A stretch of 64,000 bases of DNA from an uncultured Shewanella sp. (GTDB taxonomy: Bacteria > Pseudomonadota > Gammaproteobacteria > Enterobacterales > Shewanellaceae): the NCBI RefSeq assembly GCF_947495455.1, contig NZ_CANLZC010000003.1:61372-125371 (forward strand). Direction: 5' to 3'. The notes under the pieces were generated by a model, which made no database searches, had not been told where the DNA came from, and saw only the letters and a list, made by a program, of their open reading frames with translations. The first letter of the stretch is position 1, and each line of letters starts with the position of its first letter. Positions 46,135 through 55,415 of the stretch are shown one piece after another. The position numbers and the translations under genes are program-made.

Positions 46135-47925
46135 ATGCCAGTTTATCAAGCACCATTGCGTGATTATCAATTTGTTTTAAATGAATTACTTAATGTATAT
46201 CAGCAAGATGAGTTAAAGGGTTTTGATGAGATTGATACTGAGTTAGTCAATGCCATTTTACAAGGTATGGCGGAGTTTAGTACTGATATCATGTTGCCAT
46301 TAAATTCAGTGGGGGATCGTGAAGGTTGTCGTTTGGAAGCGGGTCAAGTGAAAACACCGACAGGGTTTAAAGCGGCGTATGATCAATTTGTTGACAATGG
46401 TTGGGCGACGCTGACGAGTGATCCTGCTTATGGCGGCCAAGGCTTACCCAGTGTGGTTGGGTCGTTTATTTTAGAAATGACGGCAGCAACCAATATGTCA
46501 TTTGGCATGTATCCAGGCTTAACCCATGGTGCTTATTCGGCTATTCATGCCCACGGCAGTGAATCATTGAAGCAGAAATATCTTGAAAAATTCGTCAGTG
46601 GTGAATGGACTGGCACCATGAATTTGACCGAATCTCACGCAGGAACAGATTTAGCGCTATTGCGGACAAAAGCGGTGCCTTTAGATAATGAAAAATATGC
46701 CATATCGGGAGAGAAAATTTTTATCTCATCGGGCGATCATGATTTGAGCGACAATATCGTGCATCTGGTATTGGCAAGGTTGCCCGACGCCCCTGCAGGG
46801 GTGAAAGGGATCTCACTATTTGCGGTGCCTAAGTATTTAATTAATGATGATGGTAGCTTAGGAGAGAGAAATCAACTCAGTGCTACAGGGCTTGAGCACA
46901 AAATGGGACTGCATGGTAATTCCACTTGTGTGATGTTATTTGATGGTGCTGAGGGAGAGCTTGTGGGTGAGGCCCATCAAGGTTTGAGAGCCATGTTCAC
47001 TATGATGAATGAAGCACGTTTAGGAGTGGGTATACAAGGATTAGCCGTGTCTGATATTGCTTATCAGAATGCACTCTTATATGCAAAAGATCGTATTCAG
47101 GGACGTGCACTCAGTGGTCCCAAAGACAATGATAAAGCCGCCGATCCTATATTAGTTCATGGTGATGTACGTCGTATGTTATTGGCGCAAAAAGCCTTTA
47201 ATGAAGGGGCTCGAGGATTAATGGGACAGCAATCTTTATGGTTGGACATGTCAATGCGTCATCAAAATCCTGAAAAAGCCAAAGAGGCGGCCGCCCTTGC
47301 TGCATTTTTTACGCCTGTTGTGAAAGGCTTTGTCACAGATCAAGGGTTTAAAGCCTGTGTTGATGCACAGCAAGTCTTTGGTGGGCATGGCTATGTTCAT
47401 GAATGGGGAATGGAGCAGTTTGTTAGGGATCTACGAATTTCAATGATCTATGAAGGCACTAATGGTGTGCAAGCACTGGATTTAATTGGAAGAAAGTTAC
47501 TGTCAGATAAGGGGGCTGCGCTTAATCTTTGGTCTAAAATGGTGAAACAATATATTGGTCAGCATCAGGGCAATTCGGCTATGACACCTTATGTGATGGG
47601 ATTAATGCACGCTGCAAAAGATCTTGAAAAAGCCACAGGTTTTATTGCAAGCCGAGTTGAAAAGTCACCGGATATGATAGGGGTAGCGTCAATGCCCTAT
47701 TTACAATTAATGGGGATCACCGCTCTTGCTTGGATTTGGGCTCGAACGGCATCAATTGCACTGCAGGCTTTAGATGAAGAGACACAGGAGCGCACTTTTT
47801 ATCAGTCAAAGTTACAAACAGCCAAGTGCTATATGGATTATTGGGCTGTACAAACGACGAGTTTACGTTTGCAAATAGAATCGAGCAGCCACACTATGGC
47901 TGAATTTGATGATGCCCTTTTTTAA
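46135..47925 (+). CDS. Acyl-CoA dehydrogenase (DmdC-like long subfamily)
   Basis: A 596-residue flavoprotein. The FAD and substrate segments are readable: MNLTESHAGTDL, ISGEKIFISSGDHD, ATGLEHKMGLHGNSTC, QVFGGHGYVHEWGMEQFVRD and the catalytic loop MIYEGTNGVQALDLIGRK with Glu near residue 439. The extended C-terminus and N-terminal PLRDYQFVLNELL are typical of the subfamily that includes 3-methylmercaptopropionyl-CoA dehydrogenase DmdC and many general fatty acyl-CoA dehydrogenases. No dmdA, dmdB or dmdD is nearby, so a DMSP role is not supported. It introduces an alpha-beta double bond in an acyl-CoA. Monocistronic, with GGGAAGACAGT before the ATG. Confidence 0.88.
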   Translation: MPVYQAPLRDYQFVLNELLNVYQQDELKGFDEIDTELVNAILQGMAEFSTDIMLPLNSVGDREGCRLEAGQVKTPTGFKAAYDQFVDNGWATLTSDPAYGGQGLPSVVGSFILEMTAATNMSFGMYPGLTHGAYSAIHAHGSESLKQKYLEKFVSGEWTGTMNLTESHAGTDLALLRTKAVPLDNEKYAISGEKIFISSGDHDLSDNIVHLVLARLPDAPAGVKGISLFAVPKYLINDDGSLGERNQLSATGLEHKMGLHGNSTCVMLFDGAEGELVGEAHQGLRAMFTMMNEARLGVGIQGLAVSDIAYQNALLYAKDRIQGRALSGPKDNDKAADPILVHGDVRRMLLAQKAFNEGARGLMGQQSLWLDMSMRHQNPEKAKEAAALAAFFTPVVKGFVTDQGFKACVDAQQVFGGHGYVHEWGMEQFVRDLRISMIYEGTNGVQALDLIGRKLLSDKGAALNLWSKMVKQYIGQHQGNSAMTPYVMGLMHAAKDLEKATGFIASRVEKSPDMIGVASMPYLQLMGITALAWIWARTASIALQALDEETQERTFYQSKLQTAKCYMDYWAVQTTSLRLQIESSSHTMAEFDDALF

Positions 47926-48057
47926 TCTTGATTAAGTTATCTTTGATGACTGTTAACCTTTGGCCTGTTATACGGATAACTTGTTTGTAATTAAGCCTGT
48001 GTGCTTCACTCCTAACATAGGCAATCGATAATGGGTCGATTGCCTTATTGAGATAGG

Positions 48058-48326
48058 TTATACCAATTCTATTATATAGATGATCAATTCAGAGCTTCTC
48101 AGGCTTTTCAATTCAAGGCGCATTTATGCTGTAATGGTGATCCCTTTCAAATGAATGCAACGCAGAAGTGGAATGTCTGAGAAGCTCACTTTGTGCGGGT
48201 TTCGACATACTTTATGCTACGTTAGATGCTTTCGATATAGAATCACTATTAGCTTCAATCATCCGCCTTGCCTACAGCATGTTGAATTCCCGCTGAAAGA
48301 TCACTTATATAGTAGAATTGGTATAA
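48058..48326. repeat. Structured repeat element, copy 1
   Basis: A 269-base unit bounded by inverted repeats of about 29 bases (48058-48086 with 48299-48326; TTATACCAATTCTA ends). Inside are a perfect 11-base stem GAGCTTCTCAG (48092-48102 with 48177-48187) around a loop with TTCAAGGCG and CAACGCAGAAGT. A second stem, GCGGG plus TTCGACAT (48195-48208), pairs with ATGTTGAA and CCCGC (ending 48293) around a loop with TAGAAT-ACTA and CCTTGCCT. No coding sequence. It ends seven bases from the stop of the convergent hydrolase gene. The remaining bases of the 407-base spacer show nothing else clear. Confidence 0.85.
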
Positions 48327-48332
48327 ACAAGG

Positions 48333-49436
48333 TTATTTATTCTGTATAAAGTTGAGTAAAGCAGGCATGAAACGGTCAAAAGCTTGTATATGGGGAACAT
48401 GGCCCACATTATCCAGTTCGACTAAGGTGGCGTTAGGAATGACTTTTGCTGTTTTTTTGCCAAGTTCGGCATAGTTACCCATGGTTTTTGCGACTTTTGG
48501 CGTGATCCTTTCTTTTCCGTGGGCCGTTTTATCACTTTGACCAATAATAAGCAGTGTGGGCATGGTTAAGTTTTTAAATTCATAAACCACAGGTTGAGTG
48601 TAAAGCATGTCGTAGATGAGTGCCGAATTCCATGCATATCTTGGATAGTCAGGGCTGTTCATAAAGCTGGCAATAATATCAACATAAGGTTGATATTCTG
48701 ACTTCCAATGACCCTGATAGTAATTGTTAATTTGGTATTGTTTAAGTTTCTCAGGGGTTTTGGCCAGCTCAATGTTATACCAGTAATCGACGCCACCTTG
48801 GGGGTAGGGCACAACAGTTTTCCAATCTTCTAAGCCTAATGGGTTTTCAAGAATAAGTTTAGTGGTGGTGTTTGGGTACATAAGGGCAAAACGGGTAGCC
48901 AGCATTCCCCCTAAAGAGTGTCCTAGTACTATGGTTTTTTTGATGTGTAAGGTATCGAGTAAGGTTTTGGTATTTTGCGCTAACTGCTGAAAGGTATATT
49001 GAAAGTAGGCAGGTTTTGAGGATTTACCAAAGCCAATTTGATCGGGCACTAGCACATTAAATCCTGCTTGGTTTAAATGGGCAATCACTTGTTTGAAATA
49101 CATGCCATTAAAGTTTTTACCGTGCATAAGCAAGACTGTGTGTCCATTGGGATTATTGGCTTTGACATACATATAAGCCATTTTTAATGACTGCTGTTGA
49201 ACATTTAAAGGCAAAAAGTGTACGGGATAAGGGTAAGGATAACCCTCGAGGTTAATACCGTATTGGTGACTGTCGGCAGAAGAAGTTGAGTGAGATCCGC
49301 CTTGGGTTGATGCGAAAGCGAAAAAAGGGCTTAAACATAACAGTATCAAGCCGATAAAAGCGATTTTGGCAGGTGAAACAGAAGGCCTTGGTAGCAAGCC
49401 TGACTGAAAAATGGGAGAGAGAAAGGACTCGTTCAT
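48333..49436 (-). CDS. Exported alpha/beta-hydrolase
   Basis: A 367-residue protein with a long N-terminus holding a signal-like hydrophobic segment (IAFIGLILLCLSPFFAFAS), so it is exported or anchored. The alpha/beta-hydrolase fold shows the oxyanion region LLMHGKNFNG, the nucleophile elbow VLGHSLGGM (Ser174), an acid near IIGQSDKT and the catalytic His in LDNVGHVPH near residue 350. Similar proteins include haloperoxidase-like and ester hydrolases. Substrate unknown. GGATAAATCC precedes the ATG, a weak ribosome site. Its stop lies next to repeat copy 1. Confidence 0.85.
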   Translation of the reverse strand: MNESFLSPIFQSGLLPRPSVSPAKIAFIGLILLCLSPFFAFASTQGGSHSTSSADSHQYGINLEGYPYPYPVHFLPLNVQQQSLKMAYMYVKANNPNGHTVLLMHGKNFNGMYFKQVIAHLNQAGFNVLVPDQIGFGKSSKPAYFQYTFQQLAQNTKTLLDTLHIKKTIVLGHSLGGMLATRFALMYPNTTTKLILENPLGLEDWKTVVPYPQGGVDYWYNIELAKTPEKLKQYQINNYYQGHWKSEYQPYVDIIASFMNSPDYPRYAWNSALIYDMLYTQPVVYEFKNLTMPTLLIIGQSDKTAHGKERITPKVAKTMGNYAELGKKTAKVIPNATLVELDNVGHVPHIQAFDRFMPALLNFIQNK

Positions 49437-49640
49437 TGTGGATTTATCCTTATTTAGATCGTAGGGAACACAGGATTAATGTATTTTTATTTCAGCAAGC
49501 ATAATACGTTCACTTGACTATCGGCAAATAGATTAAGCTTTAATGGAATGAAATGCATTCATTTTTACTATTTCAATTGTAAGAAAAAATGAAGCAAGGG
49601 AAAAGAAAAGGCGGTGATAGAAAGCGCTGATTTGAACGTG

Positions 49641-49677
49641 AATATACCCACAGTTTGTCCTTATTTGTGGGTATATT
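49641..49677. repeat. Perfect 12-base inverted repeat
   Basis: AATATACCCACA (49641-49652) pairs with TGTGGGTATATT (49666-49677) around 13 bases. It lies 36 bases after the stop of the phospholipase-like gene and has no T run. Possible terminator or operator. Confidence 0.6.
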
Positions 49678-49713
49678 CGCGATTTTATTTATGTCAAATG
49701 GATTGCTGTGTCA

Positions 49714-50940
49714 TCATAACTCAGAGGGGTGACGGCCATTGATGCGCCATTGTCCTTCGGTGACTTGATCGCTGTAATCCAGCCAAACCTGAGCATGGTT
49801 CTTGGCTTCTTTAGCGGCTTTTAATTTTTCATTATCAAAACTGTTTGTTGGCACATCAAAATGGAAATTACTCCCCAGTGTCTGACAAGCTTGTTCTCCT
49901 TCATTCCAAGTGCCTGTATTATCGGTCACTTGCCACTGTTTATTTTGCTCATTATAGCAGGCATAGGCATAATCATTACCGCAAAATTGATCGTCCCAGC
50001 GTCCATTAGCCCATTGCAGTGCACAATGTTGGCTGTCTCCAGCATTGTTGGGTTCATTGGTATCCCAACTCCAAATACTCGAGACAAGTCGGTTATCTGT
50101 GGTGACCATGTCATCGAGGTTAACGATATTGGCGCCTTGGCTAAAAAAGTCTGTGACGTCAGTATCGGTGATATAATTATCACTGCCGCCAGTAAGAATG
50201 TCACCGATAGCTTTAGTGGTGGTTCTGTCCTCCCAAATTCGACCGATTTCACCCAGATCTTTAAAAACAAGCTTGCCCCAGTTGCTGTGATTGGTGCAGC
50301 CATCCTGACCCCAAATAACCACTTTCTTGCCGCTACTAATGATATCGGCTTTTGTCAATGTATCCAGTGGAGTATCGCAGCCCTGACTGGTATATACCCA
50401 CTGACCTATGCGCTCGTCAAGTTGACTGATAGCTTCATCATAACGACCTTCCATATGATCTTCTATATACAGAATAAGAACTTGATTTTCACTGTCTTCA
50501 CTATTAAGCCAATTTTTTATTTCATTGAGCCCTTCGGTAAAATATTTATCGTTGATGCTGCAAAAGCCATGGCATAGCAGTAAACGCTTAGGGTAAGAAA
50601 ACAGGCTTTCCATTTTTGTGGTCCAATGGACGTCCAGTTCGATAAAACGTGCCCCCATCAATAATTGTTCTTTGATCGTGTGTTTTTGCTGAGGGTCGAG
50701 GTAGCGGCATCCGACTGAGAAGTTACAACTAGTATAAGCTTCAGAATTATAACTATTGTGCGTGCCTAAGATATTATTGTTTTTCAGTGGTGCATACACA
50801 TCCAGTAGTCGCTGAGAGGCGAGGGCTTGGCCTTGCCATGAAGCATTAAAGTCAGAAATACTATCGGCGCTGGCATTAAAGCTGAGTTGGCAGCAAGCTA
50901 AGGTGGCGGCTGACATGAAAGTAAAAAATGAAGATTTCAT
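49714..50940 (-). CDS. Exported PI-PLC-like phosphodiesterase with a rearranged C-type lectin region
   Basis: A 408-residue exported protein (signal peptide ending NASA). The PI-PLC X-like barrel shows NILGTHNSYNS with His61, GARFIELDVHW with Glu101 and Asp103, LLLCHGFC with His124 and LILYIEDHMEG. These are the general acid/base histidines and metal or substrate residues of the superfamily. After about residue 285 a C-type lectin-like region begins with WSWDTNEPNN and GRWDDQFCGNDYAYACYN, the sugar- and calcium-binding half. It is followed by WQVTDNTGTWNEGEQACQTL and VWLDYSDQVTEGQW, which resemble the opening half of the same fold. The lectin part could bind glycans. Precise substrate unknown. 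Confidence 0.75.
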   Translation of the reverse strand: MKSSFFTFMSAATLACCQLSFNASADSISDFNASWQGQALASQRLLDVYAPLKNNNILGTHNSYNSEAYTSCNFSVGCRYLDPQQKHTIKEQLLMGARFIELDVHWTTKMESLFSYPKRLLLCHGFCSINDKYFTEGLNEIKNWLNSEDSENQVLILYIEDHMEGRYDEAISQLDERIGQWVYTSQGCDTPLDTLTKADIISSGKKVVIWGQDGCTNHSNWGKLVFKDLGEIGRIWEDRTTTKAIGDILTGGSDNYITDTDVTDFFSQGANIVNLDDMVTTDNRLVSSIWSWDTNEPNNAGDSQHCALQWANGRWDDQFCGNDYAYACYNEQNKQWQVTDNTGTWNEGEQACQTLGSNFHFDVPTNSFDNEKLKAAKEAKNHAQVWLDYSDQVTEGQWRINGRHPSEL

Positions 50941-51306
50941 TCAGTTGGATCCTATATTATTTTAAGGCTATTAGTGAGTGATAAAGACGCTTTATCCGCT
51001 CCTTACTGATAGCCATTCCTTGTGGATCATTTAAATGACAATGATTGACTTAAGGCTAGTTGGGTTAAAGGAGAACAGCTTGGCAATAATGTCGTCATCC
51101 CCCATAAACCTACTCGAACAAAAGCCTTATGTAATGATAATGTTTATTAAATGTTTTTAATGTATGATTTTTTCTAATGGAGTAATGGGAAGAAAAATCA
51201 TTTTCCTTATTTCATATCGGCTAGCTGTACTTAACGTTATGAGAGTGTAATGAATAAATTGCAGCTGATAATGATGAATTTATTTAATTGTAAAGATAAG
51301 GCTTCT
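50941..51306. other. Divergent intergenic region, no recognised feature
   Basis: These 366 bases lie between the phospholipase-like gene and the chorismate mutase gene. The last 57 bases are open in the chorismate mutase frame from an ATG at 51250, which I did not use as the start. No hairpin or RNA gene was seen. Confidence 0.45.
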
Positions 51307-51858
51307 ATGAAACATTTACATAAAATGAGAATCAAAAAGTATGGCTTATTGTGTTTAATCTTATCGTTTTCTGGATCGGCAATGGCGAATGTCGATGTAG
51401 ACAGTATTTTTAACACAATAAATGAAAGGTTAACTTATATGCAAGATGTGGCGCTTTATAAAGCGCAGCATCACTTGGCCATTGAAGATCTGGCACGTGA
51501 AAAACAAGTATTAGCCAGTGCCATGCAAGCCGCCAGCCAATTGGGGTTACCGGCGAATAAAGTGGATAGCTTTTTTAAGGCACAAATAGCCGTAGCAAAA
51601 GCGATACAATATCGTTACCGTGCACACTGGCTAGCCAGCCCTACATCAAGAACTCCAGAAGATTTAAAGACACAAATCAGGCCAGCTTTGATTAAATTGG
51701 GAAAACAGTTGAATACTGAATTGGCCGCTTATGTGAAGCAAGGAGGGCACTTCATGCAGGCACAATACCCGCGTTTTAGTGATGCGATTAATGTCAAGTA
51801 TGTGACTGATGCAGATAAAAAATTGCTGTTTAATGCATTGATAAAGATCACTGAATGA
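51307..51858 (+). CDS. Exported chorismate mutase (AroQ-gamma type)
   Basis: A protein of about 183 residues: a signal peptide (KYGLLCLILSFSGSAMA-N) and a helical domain with the gamma-type AroQ pattern. The visible residues are NERLTYMQDVALYKAQHHLA, EDLAREKQVL, FFKAQIAVAKAIQYRYRAHW and a C-terminal helix. Members convert chorismate to prephenate in the periplasm or outside the cell. The start at 51307 was chosen for AAGG five bases upstream and a normal-length n-region. An ATG at 51250 would give an unusually long leader. It faces the trp operon and shares its terminator, so the link to aromatic metabolism is positional and may be coincidental. Confidence 0.82.
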   Translation: MKHLHKMRIKKYGLLCLILSFSGSAMANVDVDSIFNTINERLTYMQDVALYKAQHHLAIEDLAREKQVLASAMQAASQLGLPANKVDSFFKAQIAVAKAIQYRYRAHWLASPTSRTPEDLKTQIRPALIKLGKQLNTELAAYVKQGGHFMQAQYPRFSDAINVKYVTDADKKLLFNALIKITE

Positions 51859-51873
51859 TAATAGGGATAATAA

Positions 51874-51902
51874 AAAAGCGTCAGTGTATGACTGACGCTT
51901 TT
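51874..51902. terminator. Bidirectional terminator between chorismate mutase and trpA
   Basis: AAAAGCGTCAGT (51874-51885) pairs with ACTGACGCTTTT (51891-51902) with a 5-base loop. A/T runs on both sides allow action in both directions, ending the trp operon from the right. Confidence 0.9.
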
Positions 51903-51930
51903 ATGGGATTGTCGTTAATGTAAAAATAAA

Positions 51931-52740
51931 TTAAAGCTGCGTACCTGCTTTCATATTACGGGTAAATTCGCCTAATTTCTTCAGCAGCTGAGTTTCATTA
52001 TCTTTATAAGCGGTGATAATTTTGACTACCGCTGAGCCTGAAATCGCACCAGCAGCCCCCGCGTTAATGGCATCATGTACCTGAGAGGGCTCAGCAATAC
52101 CAAAACCGAGTAATGGCGGCGGGGCATCAAACTGATTGAGTTTTTGTAAAATATCACCAATGGGCATGCCTGCTTTAGATTCCGTACCTGTCACCCCTGC
52201 GCGTGATAGCAAATAGGTATAACCTTCCCCTTTGCTGCTCACCGCTTTTAAGGTGGCTTCATTGGCATTAGGCGGTGCAATAAAAATCGGAGCGATACCA
52301 TGAGCTTTGGCCGCTGTAATAAAGGGGGTGGCTTCTTCTACAGGGACATCGGCGATAAGCACTGAGTCTACGCCAGCAGCCTTAGCTTTTGCATAAAAAG
52401 TATCGATACCATTGGCAAACACTAAATTAGCATAAAGCAGTAATCCCATGGGAATACTTGGGTGCTTGGCACGGACTTTGGCGAGTATATCAAAACAGAT
52501 CTTGGGTGTGGTATTCGCGCTTAAAGCACGTAGGTTTGCCTCTTGAATAACGGGGCCATCGGCTAAGGGATCGGAAAAAGGAAAGCCTAACTCTAATGCA
52601 TCGGCGCCATTGTCAATTAAGGTATCGATGATTTTCAATGACAATTCAGGGCTAGGATCCCCTAAGGTCACAAAGGGGACAAAGGCGCCTTGTTGCTTGT
52701 CTTTTAATGCAGCAAAGGCGGTGTGATAACGGTTACTCAT
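51931..52740 (-). CDS. trpA: Tryptophan synthase alpha subunit
   Basis: A 269-residue TIM-barrel protein that splits indole-3-glycerol phosphate to indole and glyceraldehyde 3-phosphate. Catalytic Glu50 and Asp61 lie in [17 protein letters not shown]. Phosphate-binding segments are [13 protein letters not shown] and [10 protein letters not shown], with SGSAVVKII near the C-terminus. It overlaps trpB by 8 bases, as expected for the coupled alpha2-beta2 enzyme whose indole is channelled to TrpB. Last gene of the operon, with the terminator 28 bases downstream. Confidence 0.97.
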   Translation of the reverse strand: MSNRYHTAFAALKDKQQGAFVPFVTLGDPSPELSLKIIDTLIDNGADALELGFPFSDPLADGPVIQEANLRALSANTTPKICFDILAKVRAKHPSIPMGLLLYANLVFANGIDTFYAKAKAAGVDSVLIADVPVEEATPFITAAKAHGIAPIFIAPPNANEATLKAVSSKGEGYTYLLSRAGVTGTESKAGMPIGDILQKLNQFDAPPPLLGFGIAEPSQVHDAINAGAAGAISGSAVVKIITAYKDNETQLLKKLGEFTRNMKAGTQL

Positions 52741-53932
52741 GAGAATGCTCCTTTGCTTGTTCAGAGAGTATATCGGATACGGTAAAGATATCTTTGTCGC
52801 CTCGACCCGATAAATTGACCACTAGTAAGGTTGCTTTGGTGGCCGCTTTAGCGAGCTTTAAGGCATAAGCGAGAGCGTGAGCCGACTCTAATGCCGGAAT
52901 AATGCCTTCCGAGCGAGCAAGTAGTTGAAAGGCATCGAGTGCTTCTTCATCGGTGGCAGACTCGTAAGTGGCGCGGCCTGTTTTGGCAAGGTGAGCATGT
53001 TGTGGGCCGACAGAGGGGAAATCAAGTCCTGCAGAAATCGAGTAAGACTCTTCTATTTGGCCTTGTTCATCTTGCATTAACGGCGCCTTCATGCCAAAGA
53101 AAATACCTGTTTTCCCATGTTTTAATGGTGCGCCGTGCATAGGGGTATCTATGCCTTTACCCGCAGGTTCAACGCCGATTAATGCAACGGACTCCTCATC
53201 GATAAAATCGGCAAACATGCCGATGGCATTTGAACCTCCGCCAACACAGGCGATGACGGCATCGGGTAATCTGCCTTCTTTTTCCAGTATTTGTTGTTTC
53301 GTCTCTTCACCTATCATGCGCTGAAATTCACGGACTATGGTGGGGAAGGGGTGAGGGCCTGCTGCGGTGCCCAGAAGATAATGCGCACTATCGTAACGAG
53401 CAGACCAGTCGCGCATGGCTTCATTGCACGCATCTTTTAATGTAGCAGAGCCTGAGGTAACAGGAATGACTTCGGCGCCCATGAGTTTCATGCGAAAGAC
53501 ATTAGGCGATTGACGCTCAACATCTTTGGCACCCATGTAAATTTTACATTTTAAATCCAATAATGCGCAGGCAAGTGCGGTGGCCACGCCATGTTGGCCA
53601 GCGCCTGTTTCAGCAATGATCTCTTTTTTACCCATGCGCTTAGCCAGCAGTGCTTGGCCTAAGACTTGGTTGGTCTTATGGGCGCCGCCATGTAATAAGT
53701 CTTCTCGTTTAAGGTAAATCTTAGCCAATGGATTTGGGCTGAGATTTCGAGTTAAGGTCAGTGCGGTAGGGCGGCCAGCATAATTTTTAAGGAGATCCGT
53801 GAACTCAGCTTGAAAGGCGGGATCGGCTTGGGCTTCAATAAAGGCCGTCTCTAGCTGCTTGAGGGCAGGGACTAAAATTTGTGGTACGTACATACCGCCA
53901 TATTCCCCAAAATAGGGGTTTAACTTGTTCAT
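52733..53932 (-). CDS. trpB: Tryptophan synthase beta subunit
   Basis: A 399-residue PLP enzyme that joins indole and serine to tryptophan. The PLP lysine is Lys86 in [15 protein letters not shown]. The substrate and phosphate loops AETGAGQHG and [12 protein letters not shown] are present, and the N-terminal [10 protein letters not shown] is typical. Length matches E. coli (397). An 82-base gap without features separates it from trpCF. It overlaps trpA. Confidence 0.98.
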   Translation of the reverse strand: MNKLNPYFGEYGGMYVPQILVPALKQLETAFIEAQADPAFQAEFTDLLKNYAGRPTALTLTRNLSPNPLAKIYLKREDLLHGGAHKTNQVLGQALLAKRMGKKEIIAETGAGQHGVATALACALLDLKCKIYMGAKDVERQSPNVFRMKLMGAEVIPVTSGSATLKDACNEAMRDWSARYDSAHYLLGTAAGPHPFPTIVREFQRMIGEETKQQILEKEGRLPDAVIACVGGGSNAIGMFADFIDEESVALIGVEPAGKGIDTPMHGAPLKHGKTGIFFGMKAPLMQDEQGQIEESYSISAGLDFPSVGPQHAHLAKTGRATYESATDEEALDAFQLLARSEGIIPALESAHALAYALKLAKAATKATLLVVNLSGRGDKDIFTVSDILSEQAKEHSHE

Positions 53933-54014
53933 ACCTTGTTCCTCATTGCATTATGTAAACCATTGATTATGTTATTCATCATTTGCTTGGGTGTTGTTAA
54001 CTTGTACTTTTAAA

Positions 54015-55415
54015 TTAATATTGACGTAGCGCTTTAAAAACATTGGCGATTTTAATGGGATCTTTAATACCTGGACTTTGCTCGACACCGGAATTAAAGT
54101 CTAAACCATAAAAGCCTTGCTCTGCGGCTTGCTTAGCATTACTTGGAGTCAATCCCCCTGCTAGCATGGCCTCTTCTTTATGAAGTGCGGCTTTTTGCCA
54201 ATCAAAGGTTTGTCCGGTTGCACCAAATTGACCTTGAATGTGGCTGTCAAATAATAACCTGTCCACATGTATTGGTATTGGAATGGATAATGTGTCGTGA
54301 CTTGTCGATACGGGAACGGCTTTCCATATTTGCGTATTGAGTCCCAGTGCTGTTAATGTCGTTTTTAGGGCGATGATATCATCATCGCTCTCATTGCCGT
54401 GTAACTGCACGGCAAAAAGCTTGAGTGCTTGGGCCATATTCGCTATGGTTGTCGCTGCTTCATTAACAAATACACCGACAAATTGCAGTTTGGGCTCATT
54501 GGGGGCTAATTGCTCAAGAAGTTGCTCGGCTTGCTCAAGTGTGAGTGCTCGCTCGGATTTTTGAGCAAAAATGAGTCCGCCAAAGACGGCCCCCGCTTGA
54601 GCTATGCTGCGAATATCGTCAATACGTGTGAGGCCGCAGACTTTATTATTGCCCAATACTAATAAACGGCAGGCAAGATCGATATCCTCTTGTGCCATCA
54701 AAGAGCTGCCTACCAAGAAGCCATTGACGAGTGGAGCAAGGCGCTTGACTTGGGCATGGGTATAAATACCAGACTCACTGATCACCAACCGATCTGTTGG
54801 AATGCGTGGGGCCAGCTTTTCTGTGACGTTTAAGTCTGTTGATAAGTCGCGCAAGTTGCGATTATTAATGCCAATAATGGGTGCGTTTAATTGAATGGCG
54901 CGTTCAAGCTCCTCTTCATTGCTCACTTCCGTTAATACATCAAGCTGATATCGCTTAGCCTCTATTGCTAAGTCTTGATATTGCTTGTCATTCAGGACGG
55001 ATAGCATGAGTAGAATCGCATCGGCGCCCTGATGAGCGGCCAATTTGATTTGATAGGCATCGACAAAAAAGTCTTTGCAGAGCACGGGCTGAGTGACGCG
55101 CGCGCGGACGCGAGGGATAAAATCCATATTGCCTTGGAAAAATTGCTCGTCGGTCAGTACTGAAATACCCGCCGCATAACGGGTATACACATCACTGATG
55201 GCTTCAAGGTTAAAGTCATCGCGAATAAGCCCTTTTGACGGGCTGGCTTTTTTACATTCTAAAATAAAGCCTGCATTGGGTGCACTTAGGGCGTCATATA
55301 AACTTCTATCGGAGATTTTTGGCGACAATGTGGCTTCTGGAAAACGTTGTTTTAAGGCTGCAATGTGTGCGACTTTGGTATCGACAATCTTGGTTAGAAC
55401 ATTACTCATGATCAT
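54015..55415 (-). CDS. trpCF: Bifunctional indole-3-glycerol-phosphate synthase / phosphoribosylanthranilate isomerase
   Basis: A 466-residue two-domain enzyme for two consecutive steps of tryptophan synthesis. The N-terminal TrpC domain (1-255) has FILECKKASPSKGLI, VLTDEQFFQG, VLCKDFFVDAYQI, GINNRNLRDL and VISESGI. The C-terminal TrpF domain (256-466) has NNKVCGLTRIDDI with the catalytic Cys near 259, VGVFVNEA, VQLHGNESDDDI and MLAGGLTPSNA. The fused form is the one found in enterobacteria, vibrios and Shewanella. The start overlaps the trpD stop as ATGA. A second ATG two codons later is possible. Confidence 0.97.
   Translation of the reverse strand: MIMSNVLTKIVDTKVAHIAALKQRFPEATLSPKISDRSLYDALSAPNAGFILECKKASPSKGLIRDDFNLEAISDVYTRYAAGISVLTDEQFFQGNMDFIPRVRARVTQPVLCKDFFVDAYQIKLAAHQGADAILLMLSVLNDKQYQDLAIEAKRYQLDVLTEVSNEEELERAIQLNAPIIGINNRNLRDLSTDLNVTEKLAPRIPTDRLVISESGIYTHAQVKRLAPLVNGFLVGSSLMAQEDIDLACRLLVLGNNKVCGLTRIDDIRSIAQAGAVFGGLIFAQKSERALTLEQAEQLLEQLAPNEPKLQFVGVFVNEAATTIANMAQALKLFAVQLHGNESDDDIIALKTTLTALGLNTQIWKAVPVSTSHDTLSIPIPIHVDRLLFDSHIQGQFGATGQTFDWQKAALHKEEAMLAGGLTPSNAKQAAEQGFYGLDFNSGVEQSPGIKDPIKIANVFKALRQY

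Noticed and set aside
46135..47925. DmdC of the DMSP demethylation pathway
   Set aside because: The subfamily fits, but dmdA, dmdB and dmdD are not nearby and the subfamily also holds general acyl-CoA dehydrogenases.
48155..48349. 64-codon plus frame
   Set aside because: Contained in the structured repeat and running into the hydrolase gene. No coding character.
49861..50577. 238-codon plus-strand frame, hydrophobic
   Set aside because: It lies antisense to the PI-PLC-like gene, whose catalytic and lectin motifs are clear. The hydrophobic run is a mirror of that coding strand.
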